This document shows, piece after piece, positions 33,237 through 44,099 of a stretch of 64,000 nucleotides of DNA. Every line of letters begins with the position of its first letter. Position 1 is the first letter of the stretch. The stretch spans positions 1 through 64,000 of the forward strand of contig JBKHYJ010000098.1 in the NCBI GenBank assembly GCA_046565505.1, read 5' to 3'. The position numbers and the translations under genes were made by a program. The notes beneath the pieces were generated by a model, which saw only the letters and a program-made list of their open reading frames with translations, did no database searches and was not told where the DNA came from. Source of the stretch: JBKHYJ01 sp046565505. Lineage in GTDB: Bacteria > Acidobacteriota > Blastocatellia > UBA7656.

Positions 33237-36131
33237 ATGAACGCTCGAAGCGCAGGGGACAGAACCGCGAAAGCTCTGGTGGTCGGTTTTCTTATTCTGC
33301 TGGTCAACAGCTCTTACCTCGCGGCCTACGCCGACCCGACCCTCTTTTACTTTTCAAACGTCGCGCTGCACCTGCTGCTTGGGCTCGCCCTCGCCGTGGC
33401 GTTCGCGGGATTCGCCATCAAGCGGTTCAGGCATTTTTCGCCGGCGGTGAAGCTCGCCGCAATCGCTTTAGGCGCGAGCGCGGCGTTCGGCGCCTTCCTG
33501 ATGTACTCGGGCGCGACGAGGCATTACCGCTGGGCGCTCTACTGCCATGTGGCGCTGGCCGTCGCCGGCTCGGTCCCGCTGCTGGTCGTGCTGTTCAACC
33601 TCGCGCGCAGGTTTTCGGCGTCGCGGCTGAGGCCGCTCACCTACGCCTTAATCGCGGCCCTCGTGTTCCTCTTCCCCGTCGCTTCCACGGCCTACAACCG
33701 CTACGCCGGCGCGGCGCGCGACAAGATCATCAACCCGGACGTCGTACCCGCGGGCATGGAGGGCGAAGGCGGCGGGCCGGGCGGCCCGTTCTTCCCTTCG
33801 AGCGCGGAGACCAACGTGGGCGGCACGATACCCTCGAATTTTTTCATGACGAGCCAGGATTGCGGGCGCTGCCATAAAGCTATTTACGACCAGTGGAACT
33901 CCTCCGTCCACCACTTCGGGTCGTTCAACAACCAGTGGTACAGAAAGTCCATCGAGTACATGCAGGACACGATCGGCACGCAGCCGTCGAAGTGGTGCGC
34001 GGGCTGCCACGACCACGCCGTGTTTTTCAATGGCCGCTTCGACCGGCCCATCAAGGAGCAGATAGAGACGCCCGAGGCGCAAAATGGCCTCGGCTGCACC
34101 TCATGCCATTCGATAGTTCACGTGAAGAGCACGATGGGGCAGGGCGATTTCACCATCGAGTACCCGCCCATGCATGACCTCGCCGTGAGCGAGAATAAGC
34201 TGCTGCAATGGGCGCACGACTACCTGCTATACGTAGACCCGCAGCCGCACAAGAAGACCTTCCTCAAGGACTTTCACACGACGCAGACGCCGGAGTTCTG
34301 CTCGTCCTGCCACAAGGTGCACCTGGACGTGCCCGTGAATGGCTACCGCTGGTTCCGCGGCTTCAACGAGTACGACAACTGGCAGGCGTCGGGCGTGTCG
34401 GGCGAGGGCGCGCGGTCTTTCTACTACCCGCCGAAGCCTCAGAAGTGCGCCGACTGTCACATGCCTATGGTCGCGGCCGACGACCCGGCGGCGACCGGCG
34501 GCAAGGTCCACTCCCACCGCTTCCCCGGCGCGAACACGGCTATACCTTACGTCAACAAAGACGAGGAGCAGTTGAAGATCACTCAAGACTTCCTGCGCGA
34601 CGGGCAAGTCTCCGTCGATGTGTTCGGCATAGCGCGCGGGGGCGCGCCGAAAGAGCCGGCCGTGAAGAAGCAGGCGGGCCGTGAAGAGCCGGAGTTGTCG
34701 AGCACCTTCGCGGTCGGCGAAGAGTCAATGAACTTCGGCGCGCAGCAGGCTTTCATCTCGCAGCCGGTCGAGGTCATAGCGCCGCTCGACAAGGTCGATG
34801 CGACGGTCAGGCGCGGCGACTCCGTGCGCGTTGAGGTGGTCGTGCGCACGCGGAAGGTCGGGCACTTCTTCCCGGGCGGGACCGTCGACGCCTTCGACGT
34901 GTGGGTGGAGCTTGAGGCCATAGACAGCAACGGGCGCACGGTCTTCCACAGCGGCTCGGTCGAAGACGACGGCCGCGGCCCGGTCGAAGGGGGCGCGCAC
35001 TTTTACCGCAGCCTCCTGCTCGACGAGCACGGCAACGTCATCAACAAGCGCAACGCATGGATGGCGCGGTCGGTCGCGTACGTGCGGCTCATACCGCCCG
35101 GGGCGGCCGACACGATTCATTACCGGCTGGACGTTCCCGAAAACTGCGGCGACCGCATCACGCTCAAGGCGAAAGTGAATTACCGCAAGTTCTCATGGTG
35201 GAACACGCAGTGGTCATTCGCGGGCGTGCGCGACCCCGGCCAGAAAGAGTTCGCGCTGGCGCACAGCCACGACGACGGGCGGTGGCTCTTCACGGGCGAC
35301 ACGTCGAAAGTATCCGGGAGCATAAAAGGAATCCCCGACATCCCCATCACCGTCATGGCGGAGGGCCAGGCTGCGCTCCGCGTCATCGCGCGCGGCGAGC
35401 CCCTTCCCGACGCGAAGCCTTTCCTCGACAAGTCCGTCAGGGAGAGGTGGAACGATTACGGCATAGGCCTGCTGCTGCAAGGCGACCTGAAGGGGGCGGA
35501 GGCGGCCTTCCTGAAAGTCACGGAGATGGAGCCCGAATACGCCGATGGGTGGGTCAACGTCGCGCGGGCGCGTATTCAAGAGGGTAATATGGAGGCGGCC
35601 GAGGCGATGCTACGCAAAGCGATTGAGGTCAACGCGAATCTGGCGAAGACGCATTTCTTCCTCGCCACGGCGATCAAGAGTATGGGCCGTTACGACGAGG
35701 CGCTCGAACACCTCCGCGTGGCCGCCGCGCAGTACCCGCGCGACCGAGTGGTGCTCAACCAGACGGGCCGTATACTGTTCCTAAAGCGCGAGTACGATTC
35801 TGCCATCGCCGAATTCCAGAAGGTGTTGAAGATCGACCCCGAAGACTTGCAGGCCCACTACAACTTGATGCTCTGTTACCAGGGGCTCGGGCAGGCCGAG
35901 GCCGCCGCCCGGGAGCAGGCGCTTTACAAGCGATTCAAGGCGGACGAGTCGGCGCAATTCATAACGGGGCCTTACAGGCAGCTCAACCCCGCCGATAACA
36001 ACGAGCGCCAGCAGATACACGAGCATGTCTCCGCGCGCGCGGCTGAGCCCGCGCCCACGCGCGGGCCCGGCTATAGCGCGCAAGCGAGGGGGCGTAAGCG
36101 CGGCGGCAGGGTCGTCGCCCAGGCGAAGTAG
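33237..36131 (+). CDS. Membrane-anchored pentaheme c-type cytochrome with C-terminal TPRs
   Basis: The protein is 964 residues from the ATG at 33237 (GGAGGT ten bases upstream; a TTG at 33216 is less likely). Five hydrophobic segments (about 10-155) anchor it in the inner membrane. Five CxxCH heme sites follow: CGRCH 209, CAGCH 254, CTSCH 287, CSSCH 355 and CADCH 404, consistent with a periplasmic c554-like multiheme domain. After a beta-rich region (about 500-720) come about four TPRs (about 730-900; LQGDLKGAEAAFLKVTEMEP, YDSAIAEFQKVLKIDP), then a basic tail. Electron transfer between the quinone pool and periplasmic partners is the natural role; the TPRs may dock partner proteins. The CRTAC1 lipoprotein gene begins 30 bases downstream and is probably co-transcribed. 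Confidence 0.87.
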   Translation: MNARSAGDRTAKALVVGFLILLVNSSYLAAYADPTLFYFSNVALHLLLGLALAVAFAGFAIKRFRHFSPAVKLAAIALGASAAFGAFLMYSGATRHYRWALYCHVALAVAGSVPLLVVLFNLARRFSASRLRPLTYALIAALVFLFPVASTAYNRYAGAARDKIINPDVVPAGMEGEGGGPGGPFFPSSAETNVGGTIPSNFFMTSQDCGRCHKAIYDQWNSSVHHFGSFNNQWYRKSIEYMQDTIGTQPSKWCAGCHDHAVFFNGRFDRPIKEQIETPEAQNGLGCTSCHSIVHVKSTMGQGDFTIEYPPMHDLAVSENKLLQWAHDYLLYVDPQPHKKTFLKDFHTTQTPEFCSSCHKVHLDVPVNGYRWFRGFNEYDNWQASGVSGEGARSFYYPPKPQKCADCHMPMVAADDPAATGGKVHSHRFPGANTAIPYVNKDEEQLKITQDFLRDGQVSVDVFGIARGGAPKEPAVKKQAGREEPELSSTFAVGEESMNFGAQQAFISQPVEVIAPLDKVDATVRRGDSVRVEVVVRTRKVGHFFPGGTVDAFDVWVELEAIDSNGRTVFHSGSVEDDGRGPVEGGAHFYRSLLLDEHGNVINKRNAWMARSVAYVRLIPPGAADTIHYRLDVPENCGDRITLKAKVNYRKFSWWNTQWSFAGVRDPGQKEFALAHSHDDGRWLFTGDTSKVSGSIKGIPDIPITVMAEGQAALRVIARGEPLPDAKPFLDKSVRERWNDYGIGLLLQGDLKGAEAAFLKVTEMEPEYADGWVNVARARIQEGNMEAAEAMLRKAIEVNANLAKTHFFLATAIKSMGRYDEALEHLRVAAAQYPRDRVVLNQTGRILFLKREYDSAIAEFQKVLKIDPEDLQAHYNLMLCYQGLGQAEAAAREQALYKRFKADESAQFITGPYRQLNPADNNERQQIHEHVSARAAEPAPTRGPGYSAQARGRKRGGRVVAQAK

Positions 36132-36160
36132 CTACAGCTTAATTTACAAGGGTGGTTGTC

Positions 36161-37969
36161 ATGCGAAGAAGTTCTTTAGCTTATGTTCTGATCGCCTTGT
36201 TACTGGCGCCCGTCGCCGGCTGCGTGCAGACGCCTTCGGCTGACGACGCGGCCGCCGCGCCCGGCGGGCAGAAACCCGCCGCCGCGCAGCCGGCCGGCGA
36301 GCAGCCTACGATTCAAGCGCCGGCCGCGACCGAGGCGCCGCGCTATTCGGGGCCGCTGCAATTCACGGACGTGACGGCGCAGGCGGGGATTCGCTTCAGG
36401 CACAACAGCGGCGCCTACGGCAAGAAGTACCTCCCCGAGACCCTCGGGTCTGGGTGCGCTTTTTTAGATTACGACAACGACGGCTGGCAGGACATTCTTT
36501 TAATCAACTCGATGAACTGGCCCGACCACAAAGGCGCGAAGTCCTTCCCCGCCCTCTACCACAACAACCACAATGGCACGTTCGCGGACGTGACGAAGGA
36601 GGCGGGGCTCGCCGTCGAGATGTACGGGCTAGGGTGCGCGGCCGCCGATTACGACAACGACGGTAACGTGGACATATACGTCACCTGCCTGGGGCCGGAC
36701 CGCCTGTTCCGCAACATGGGCGGCGGCAAATTCGCGGACGTGACGGCCAAGACGGGCACGGGCGACCCGGGGTTTTCGACCAGCGCCGCGTGGTTCGATT
36801 ACGACAAGGACGGGAAGCTCGACCTGTTCGTCTGCAACTACGTCGAGTGGGCCATCGAAAAGGATTTATACTGCACGCTCGATGGCAAGAACAAATCTTA
36901 CTGCACGCCGGAAAGCTACAAGGGCCAAAGCTCGACGCTCTACCACAACCGCGGGGACGGCACGTTCGAGAACGTGACGGAGCGCGCCGGGCTCCACGAC
37001 ACGTCCAGCAAGTCGCTAGGCGTCGCGCTGATCGATTACGACGGCGACGGGTGGACTGACCTGTTCGTAGCCAACGACACGCAGCCGAACAAGCTTTACC
37101 GCAACAATGGCAACGGCACGTTCACGGACAACGCGATGACGGCGGGCGTGGCCTTCAGCGAATCGGGCGCCGCGCGCGCGGGGATGGGCGTGGACGCGGC
37201 CGACTACGACGGGAGCGGGCGGCAGAGCCTCGTCATCGGCAACTTCTCGAACGAGATGATGGCGCTTTATCACAACGAGGGCACGGGCCTGTTCATCGAC
37301 GAGGCGCCGACATCGACCATAGGGCAGGCGTCGCTGCTGACGCTCTCGTTCGCGTGCTTCTTCTTCGATTACGACCTCGACGGGCTGCCGGACATCTTCG
37401 CGGCTAACGGGCACGTCTCCGACGACATCAGCGCCGTGCAGCCGAAGGTCAAGTACGCGGAGCCCCCGCACCTGTTCAGGAACGTCGGGAAGAAGAAATT
37501 TGAAGAGGTGTCGCCGAAGCTCGGCCGCGCGTTGCAGCAGCCGACCGTCGGGCGCGGCGCCGCTTTCGGCGATTTCGATAACGACGGGGACCTCGACCTG
37601 CTCCTCACCTCGAACAACGGGCCCGCGCGTCTGATCCGCAACGACGGGGGCAATCAAAACAACCTGCTGCGGATCAAGGCCGTGGGCGCCGCGTCGAACC
37701 GCGACGGGGTCGGGGCCAGGATCACCCTGAAAATGTCGGACCAAATAAAGCTGTGGAACGTGGTGAAGACGGGTTCGAGCTACTGCTCGCAGAGCGAGCT
37801 GCCCGTCACGTTCGGGCTCGGCAAGGCCGAGAGGGTCCAGGCCGTGGAGATAGCCTGGCCGAGCGGTCACACGGACACGCTCGCCGACGTCACTTCCAAC
37901 CAGTCAATCGTAGTCCAGGAGGGCAAGGGGATAATCTCTGCCCAGCCGATTGTGTTTGCCGGCCCGTAA
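36161..37969 (+). CDS. CRTAC1-type FG-GAP/ASPIC lipoprotein
   Basis: The protein is 602 residues from the ATG at 36161, with AAGG eight bases upstream (a GTG nine bases earlier is possible). The signal peptide ends in the lipobox L-A-P-V-A-G-C, so it is probably a lipoprotein. A Pro/Ala-rich linker follows, then FG-GAP/VCBS repeats with DxDxDGxxD loops (FLDYDNDGWQDILLIN, DYDNDGNVDIYVT, DYDKDGKLDLFVCNYVEW), and a C-terminal ASPIC/UnbV domain (about 500-585, NNLLRIKAVGAASNRDGVGARITLK). Function is unknown across the family; the Asp loops suggest calcium binding and surface localisation. It lies 29 bases past the pentaheme cytochrome, so a working partnership with that membrane complex is likely. 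Confidence 0.87.
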   Translation: MRRSSLAYVLIALLLAPVAGCVQTPSADDAAAAPGGQKPAAAQPAGEQPTIQAPAATEAPRYSGPLQFTDVTAQAGIRFRHNSGAYGKKYLPETLGSGCAFLDYDNDGWQDILLINSMNWPDHKGAKSFPALYHNNHNGTFADVTKEAGLAVEMYGLGCAAADYDNDGNVDIYVTCLGPDRLFRNMGGGKFADVTAKTGTGDPGFSTSAAWFDYDKDGKLDLFVCNYVEWAIEKDLYCTLDGKNKSYCTPESYKGQSSTLYHNRGDGTFENVTERAGLHDTSSKSLGVALIDYDGDGWTDLFVANDTQPNKLYRNNGNGTFTDNAMTAGVAFSESGAARAGMGVDAADYDGSGRQSLVIGNFSNEMMALYHNEGTGLFIDEAPTSTIGQASLLTLSFACFFFDYDLDGLPDIFAANGHVSDDISAVQPKVKYAEPPHLFRNVGKKKFEEVSPKLGRALQQPTVGRGAAFGDFDNDGDLDLLLTSNNGPARLIRNDGGNQNNLLRIKAVGAASNRDGVGARITLKMSDQIKLWNVVKTGSSYCSQSELPVTFGLGKAERVQAVEIAWPSGHTDTLADVTSNQSIVVQEGKGIISAQPIVFAGP

Positions 37970-38082
37970 TTGTCGGGCCATAACTATTAAGACGCGGGGC
38001 CGGCCCGTGCGCCGCCCCGCCCGCCGCGCTTGTGAGTGAATTCTCGCCGGACCGGATTTCGCACAGTTAACACGCCTGAACA

Positions 38083-39237
<1,155 letters not shown>

Positions 39238-39276
39238 TCGCGAGAAGGCGCGGCAATGTGTTGAGAAAGCGCGGCC

Positions 39277-39305
39277 TTGTCTATGGCCGGCTTTAATAGT
39301 ATCTT
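39277..39305 (+). promoter_or_regulatory. Putative promoter of the 39377 gene
   Basis: TTGTCT (39277-39282) and TATCTT (39300-39305) are separated by 17 bases and lie 71 bases before the ATG at 39377. Confidence 0.4.
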
Positions 39306-39376
39306 CGATTCTCGCCGCCCGGCTTCGCATACCAGTTGTGTTCGCCCGTTAATTGACGAAAGGATAATCATTCACC

Positions 39377-40444
39377 ATGAAAAAGAGATTTCACACTCGA
39401 TTATTATTGTGCGCCGCGGCCCTCTTAATACCTGCGAACGTTTTGGCCCAGGCGCCCGCCGCGGCGCAGGCGGGCCCCCTGCCGAGCCTGCCGGAATGCG
39501 ACGCGATTATGTACATAAACGCCCGCCGAATAATCAACGAGGCGCTGCCGCGCATCCTGCCCGCCGCGCAATACGCCAGGGTAAAGGCGGCGCTCGAAGA
39601 CGTGAAGAGGAAGAGCGGAATCGACGTAAGCGGGATCGAGAGCGGCGTGCTCGCCTTGAGGCTGGGCAGGCCGATAACATCCCCGCCGGATTTCGTCCTG
39701 GTCGTCCGGGGAGCCTTCAACGCGGACTCGCTGCTCTCGCTCGCGCGGATCGGAATGGGAGGGAAGCTGCGCGAAGAGAAATATGGGTCGAAGAGCATAA
39801 ACGTATTCAAACTGAGCGAGGTCATGGGGCAGGCCGACGCCAAGTCCCTGCCCATCGGCACGAACGACCTGGCCGTCAGCGCGCTCGATGGCGGCACGCT
39901 CGCCCTGGGCACACTACCTTACGTGAAGGCCACGATAGACGCGGACGCCGGCCAGAGGCGCGCGAGCCCCGAGCTTGCGGCGCTGGCGATGCGCGACACG
40001 GGCGCCCTCCTGAGCATGGCTATAATCATCGCGCCGGGCCTGCTCAACGGGCTCTTGCCCCCGCAGGTGGCGGGCAACGAAGAGGTGAACAGGATAATAT
40101 CCGGCATAGAAAACTTTTACCTGTCGGTGGGAATGAACGCCGCGGACTTCCCGCTGTCGGCCTCCGTCCGCACGGCGAGCGCCGAGCAGGCGCGCACGCT
40201 GAGCGGCATTCTCGAAATGGGCCTCCACGCGGCCAGCAGCCAGATAGCCGATAAGAATGCCCAATCCATGATAAACACTCTGAAGGTCACCACCGAAGGG
40301 AGCGAAGTGCAGGCCAGGATCGCAATCCCCCAGGAAACGGTCGCGACGCTCATGCGCAGGTCGGGCGAGCAAAAGCCTAACGTGAAAGCCAACACGCCGC
40401 CGAAAGAAATTCCGGCCGCCAAGCCGCGGGGGAAGAAACCGTAA
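39377..40444 (+). CDS. Secreted hypothetical protein
   Basis: This 355-residue protein has a signal peptide (MKKRFHTRLLLCAAALLIPANVLA|Q). The mature part has alternating helix and strand segments (MYINARRIINEALPRIL, GVLALRLGRPI, FYLSVGMNAADFPLSASVRT) and a basic, Pro/Lys-rich tail. No catalytic or binding motif was recognised. Similar secreted proteins of unknown function occur in Acidobacteriota (recalled). The next gene, a small TPR protein, starts 20 bases downstream, so the two are likely co-transcribed. Confidence 0.75.
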   Translation: MKKRFHTRLLLCAAALLIPANVLAQAPAAAQAGPLPSLPECDAIMYINARRIINEALPRILPAAQYARVKAALEDVKRKSGIDVSGIESGVLALRLGRPITSPPDFVLVVRGAFNADSLLSLARIGMGGKLREEKYGSKSINVFKLSEVMGQADAKSLPIGTNDLAVSALDGGTLALGTLPYVKATIDADAGQRRASPELAALAMRDTGALLSMAIIIAPGLLNGLLPPQVAGNEEVNRIISGIENFYLSVGMNAADFPLSASVRTASAEQARTLSGILEMGLHAASSQIADKNAQSMINTLKVTTEGSEVQARIAIPQETVATLMRRSGEQKPNVKANTPPKEIPAAKPRGKKP

Positions 40445-40464
40445 AGGAAGCGGGGTCCAAAGAA

Positions 40465-40809
40465 GTGTCACAATCTAGGATCGAAGTTTTTGAAGCGATG
40501 ATAAAGGACCAGCCCGGAGAGGTGATGGTCTGGTACGGGCTGGCGAGCGAATACTTCAAGGTCGAGCGGTGGCGCGACGCGGCCGACGCGCTGCGCAACG
40601 TAGTGCGATTGAACCCGGACTACACCGCCGCGTACCAGATGCTCGGGACCGCGCTCATGAACGAGGGCGAGCGCGACCAGGCGCGGCGCGCGTGGGCTGA
40701 CGGGATCGAGGTCGCGACGCGCACGGGGGCATGGAAAGCGCGGCAGCATATGGAACGTCTGCTCGGCGACGCGACCGCCGAAAGCGATTCCGGGTTCTGC
40801 GCGGGATGA
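40465..40809 (+). CDS. Small TPR protein
   Basis: This 114-residue cytoplasmic protein starts at a GTG. It contains two clear TPR motifs (MVWYGLASEYFKVERWRDAADALRNVVRLNP, YTAAYQMLGTALMNEGERDQARRAWADGIEVA) and a short C-terminal helix. It probably binds other proteins. It is close behind the secreted hypothetical gene; partner and role are unknown. Confidence 0.75.
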   Translation: MSQSRIEVFEAMIKDQPGEVMVWYGLASEYFKVERWRDAADALRNVVRLNPDYTAAYQMLGTALMNEGERDQARRAWADGIEVATRTGAWKARQHMERLLGDATAESDSGFCAG

Positions 40810-40981
40810 GGACCGTATCGCGCAGTTGCGCGGAGGAAGGCCGGGCAAGGCTGAGCGCGTGAGGAGAATCTTCCCGCCTGACCTTCGGCCCGACATTGCG
40901 CGCCCGCGCGAAAGAAAATACGCGCCAGCCCGCCCGCGCCGATTTCTTCACAGGGTAATCACACACACCGGAGACACTGCC

Positions 40982-41962
40982 ATGAAAAAGAGGGCCGCCC
41001 TGCTGATCCTGCTAATGCTGCCGGCTACGCTGGTCGAACAAGGGTCGCGGGCTTCGACTCAGGCGGGGGAGGCCCGCGCCGCGTCGGTTTCGCTGGCGGA
41101 GCGGCTAGGGTTCAAGGCGACGGATAAGATACTCATCATCAACGTGGACGACGTGGCCGGGAGCCACGCGGCGAATGCGGCGGCGATAGAGGCGCTCGAA
41201 AGGGGGCTCGCGACTTCGGCGACGATCATGGTCCCTTGCCCCTGGTTCCCGGAGATCGCGGCCTACGCGAAGGCACATCAGAATTCCGACTTCGGCCTGC
41301 ACCTCACGCACACGAGCGAATGGAGCGGCTACAAATGGGGGCCTGTCGCGAGCAAGGCGGAAGTGCCGGGGCTTGTGGACCCGCAAGGCTACCTCTGGCC
41401 TGACATAATGAGCGTCTACGCGCGCGCCACGCCCGAGCAGGCGTACGCGGAGGCCCGCGCGCAGGTCAGGAAGGCCCTCGACGCAGGCGTGGACGTGACG
41501 CACCTGGATTCGCACATGGGCGCGCTGCAATACAACGAGCAGTACTTTCAGGTCTACCGCAGGCTCGCCAAAGAATTCGACCTGCCGCTGCGTATGGGGT
41601 CGCAGGAGGTCCTCGCGGCGGCCGGGGGCGGCGCGCAGCGCGGGCAGCTAGACCAGGACGGCATCATCTACCCCGATTACTTGATTCATGGCGGGCGCAA
41701 CAAGGGCGAGTCGATGGCCGATTACTGGAAACGCATGTTGAGCGGGCTCAAGCCCGGCGTGACGGAAGCCTACATTCATGCGTCAATACCCGGCGAAGAG
41801 ATACAGCACGTCACGAACTCATGGAAGGACCGCGTAGCCGAGTACGAGCTATTCACGAAAGACCCGGAGATTCGCAAGATACTGGAGTCGCAGGGGGTAA
41901 GGCGCGTGGGTTACCGCGCGCTGAGAGACTTGCAGCGGAAGGCGCGCTCCGCCGCCAGGTGA
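40982..41962 (+). CDS. Exported YdjC/ChbG-type carbohydrate deacetylase
   Basis: The protein is 326 residues from the ATG at 40982, with GGAG eight bases upstream; earlier frame sequence is Arg-rich and unlikely. A signal-like N-terminus (MKKRAALLILLMLPATLVEQGSRA) precedes the domain. YdjC-family motifs are visible: the metal-binding NVDDVAGSH (about residues 54-62), the FGLHLTHTSEW segment, and HLDSHMG. The family deacetylates N-acetylated sugar oligomers such as chitobiose. An extracytoplasmic location is notable, as ChbG of E. coli is cytoplasmic. It ends 10 bases before the prolyl-oligopeptidase gene, so they form an operon. Confidence 0.85.
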   Translation: MKKRAALLILLMLPATLVEQGSRASTQAGEARAASVSLAERLGFKATDKILIINVDDVAGSHAANAAAIEALERGLATSATIMVPCPWFPEIAAYAKAHQNSDFGLHLTHTSEWSGYKWGPVASKAEVPGLVDPQGYLWPDIMSVYARATPEQAYAEARAQVRKALDAGVDVTHLDSHMGALQYNEQYFQVYRRLAKEFDLPLRMGSQEVLAAAGGGAQRGQLDQDGIIYPDYLIHGGRNKGESMADYWKRMLSGLKPGVTEAYIHASIPGEEIQHVTNSWKDRVAEYELFTKDPEIRKILESQGVRRVGYRALRDLQRKARSAAR

Positions 41963-41972
41963 GGGGAGGGTT

Positions 41973-43922
41973 ATGGACGAGAAAAAAGTCGCGCCGTATG
42001 GCGCGTGGAAATCGCCGATCACTTCGGACCTGATCATCGCAGGGACCATCGGGCTGACCGGCGTGGCGCTCGATGGCGACGACATCTACTGGGTAGAGAG
42101 TCGCCCGTCGGAGAAGGGGCGCAACTGCATAGTGCGCAGGACGCCCGATGGGCGAATCAACGACGTGACGCCGCCCGAGTTCAACGCGCGCACGACGGTC
42201 CACGAGTACGGAGGCGGCGCTTACGTCGTGACCGGCGGCACGGTCTACTTTTCCAACTACGCTGACCAGCGCATCTACCGGCAGACGCCCGATTCGCCCC
42301 CGCGGCCCGTCACACGGTCTGAAAAAATGTATTACGCGGACGGCGTGATCGATCCGGCACGCAACCGCATCATCTGCGTGCGCGAAGACCACACGGAGCC
42401 GGGCCGCGAGTGCGTAAACACAATCGTGCGCGTCAACCTGGGTGGCGACGAGGCGGGGGCGGTGCTGGTTTCGGGGAATGATTTTTATTCGTCGCCGCGC
42501 CTCAGCCCGGACGGGAATCATTTGGCGTGGCTGGCCTGGAATCACCCCAACATGCCGTGGGATGGCACGGAGTTGTGGGTCGCCCGCCTGAGCGGCGACG
42601 GATCTCTAGTCGGCAAAGAATTAATCGCGGGCGGCCCGCGCGAGTCGATCTTCCAGCCGGAGTGGTCGCCCGACGGCGTGCTGCATTTCGTCTCTGACAG
42701 GACGGGATGGTGGAACCTTTACCGATGGCGCGATGGCGGGGCCGAGCCTCTTTACGAAATGGAGGCCGAGTTCGGGGCGCCGCAGTGGGGGTTCAGGATG
42801 TCAACCTATGGCTTCGAGTCGCGGGATAGAATCATCTGCGCCTACAACGAGCTGGGCAACTGGCGGCTGGCGGCCCTCGACCTCCACTCCCGCCGGCTTG
42901 AGCCCATCGAGACTCCGTACACGGAGATAGCGGGCCTTCAGGTCGCGGGGGGCCGCGCCGTGTTCACCGGGGGCTCGCCCACGGAGGCGCTGTCCGTAAT
43001 CAGCCTCGACCTTGCCTCGCGCGAGATTGAAGTTTTGCGCCGGTCGAGCAGCGTAGAGGTTGACGAGGGCTACCTGTCAATCCCCGTGCCGATAGAGTAC
43101 CCGACAGAGAACGGGCTCGCGGCGCACGCGTTCTTCTACGCGCCGCGAAATCGCGACTACGCAGCCGACCCGGGCGAGCGGCCGCCGCTGCTGGTCATCA
43201 GCCACGGCGGGCCTACGGGGGCGACGACGACGACGCTCAAGCTGACGACGCAATACTGGACGAGCCACGGCATAGGGGTGCTGGATGTCAACTACGGCGG
43301 GAGCACGGGCTATGGCCGCGCGTACCGCGAGCGGCTCAACGGGAACTGGGGGGTAGTTGACGTAGACGATTGCGTGAATGGCGCGCTTTACCTGGTCGAG
43401 CGCGGGCTCGCCGACGGCGAACGGCTCGTCATCCGAGGGGGGAGCGCGGGCGGGTACACCACGCTCGCCGCGCTAACGTTCCGCGACGTGTTCAAAGCGG
43501 GCGCTAGCTACTACGGCATCAGCGACCTTGAAGTGTTAGAGAAGGATTCCCACAAGTTCGAGTCGCGCTATAACAACAGCCTCATAGGGCCATACCCCGA
43601 GCGGCAGGACCTCTACAAAATGCGCTCGCCGATCCATTTCACGGACAGGTTATCCTGCCCGATAATCCTCTTTCAGGGGCTTGAAGACAAGGTGGTCCCG
43701 CCCAACCAGGCCCAGATGATGTTTGACGCCGCGCGGGCCAAGGGCCTGCCGGTCGCCTACATCCCGTTCGAGGGCGAGCAGCATGGCTTCCGCCGGGCGG
43801 AAAACATCAAGCGCTCGCTCGACGCCGAGTTGTATTTTTATTCAAAGGTGTTCGGCTTCGAGGCCGACGTAGAGCCGGACAAGGACATAGTTGATAAGTT
43901 CGAGAACTTTCCGAACAGGTGA
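41973..43922 (+). CDS. S9-family prolyl oligopeptidase/acylaminoacyl-peptidase-like
   Basis: This 649-residue peptidase has GGGGAGGG just upstream of the ATG. The N-terminal half (about 1-390) is a beta-propeller with repeats such as SPDGNHLAWLAWNHP and SPDGVLHFVSDRTG that gates access to the active site. The alpha/beta hydrolase half carries S491 in RGGSAGGY, D572 in QGLEDKVVPP and H604 in GEQHGF, a complete triad. No signal peptide is visible, so it is cytoplasmic and digests short peptides, perhaps N-acylated ones. The upstream deacetylase is 10 bases away. Confidence 0.9.
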   Translation: MDEKKVAPYGAWKSPITSDLIIAGTIGLTGVALDGDDIYWVESRPSEKGRNCIVRRTPDGRINDVTPPEFNARTTVHEYGGGAYVVTGGTVYFSNYADQRIYRQTPDSPPRPVTRSEKMYYADGVIDPARNRIICVREDHTEPGRECVNTIVRVNLGGDEAGAVLVSGNDFYSSPRLSPDGNHLAWLAWNHPNMPWDGTELWVARLSGDGSLVGKELIAGGPRESIFQPEWSPDGVLHFVSDRTGWWNLYRWRDGGAEPLYEMEAEFGAPQWGFRMSTYGFESRDRIICAYNELGNWRLAALDLHSRRLEPIETPYTEIAGLQVAGGRAVFTGGSPTEALSVISLDLASREIEVLRRSSSVEVDEGYLSIPVPIEYPTENGLAAHAFFYAPRNRDYAADPGERPPLLVISHGGPTGATTTTLKLTTQYWTSHGIGVLDVNYGGSTGYGRAYRERLNGNWGVVDVDDCVNGALYLVERGLADGERLVIRGGSAGGYTTLAALTFRDVFKAGASYYGISDLEVLEKDSHKFESRYNNSLIGPYPERQDLYKMRSPIHFTDRLSCPIILFQGLEDKVVPPNQAQMMFDAARAKGLPVAYIPFEGEQHGFRRAENIKRSLDAELYFYSKVFGFEADVEPDKDIVDKFENFPNR

Positions 43923-44099
43923 ATCCATAATCAGGCCCCGTCGCCGACCTATTTTATTGAATACGAGCCGTAAGGCCAATTTGCACAGTCTCGCGTCGCC
44001 GCAGGTAATAGACGAGCCCGGCGCTCCGGCCGCGGGCATCGCGTTAAGCCCGCGCGAATGCTGAAATGGGAAGCGGCGGCGGCAGGGCGACAGCACTTC

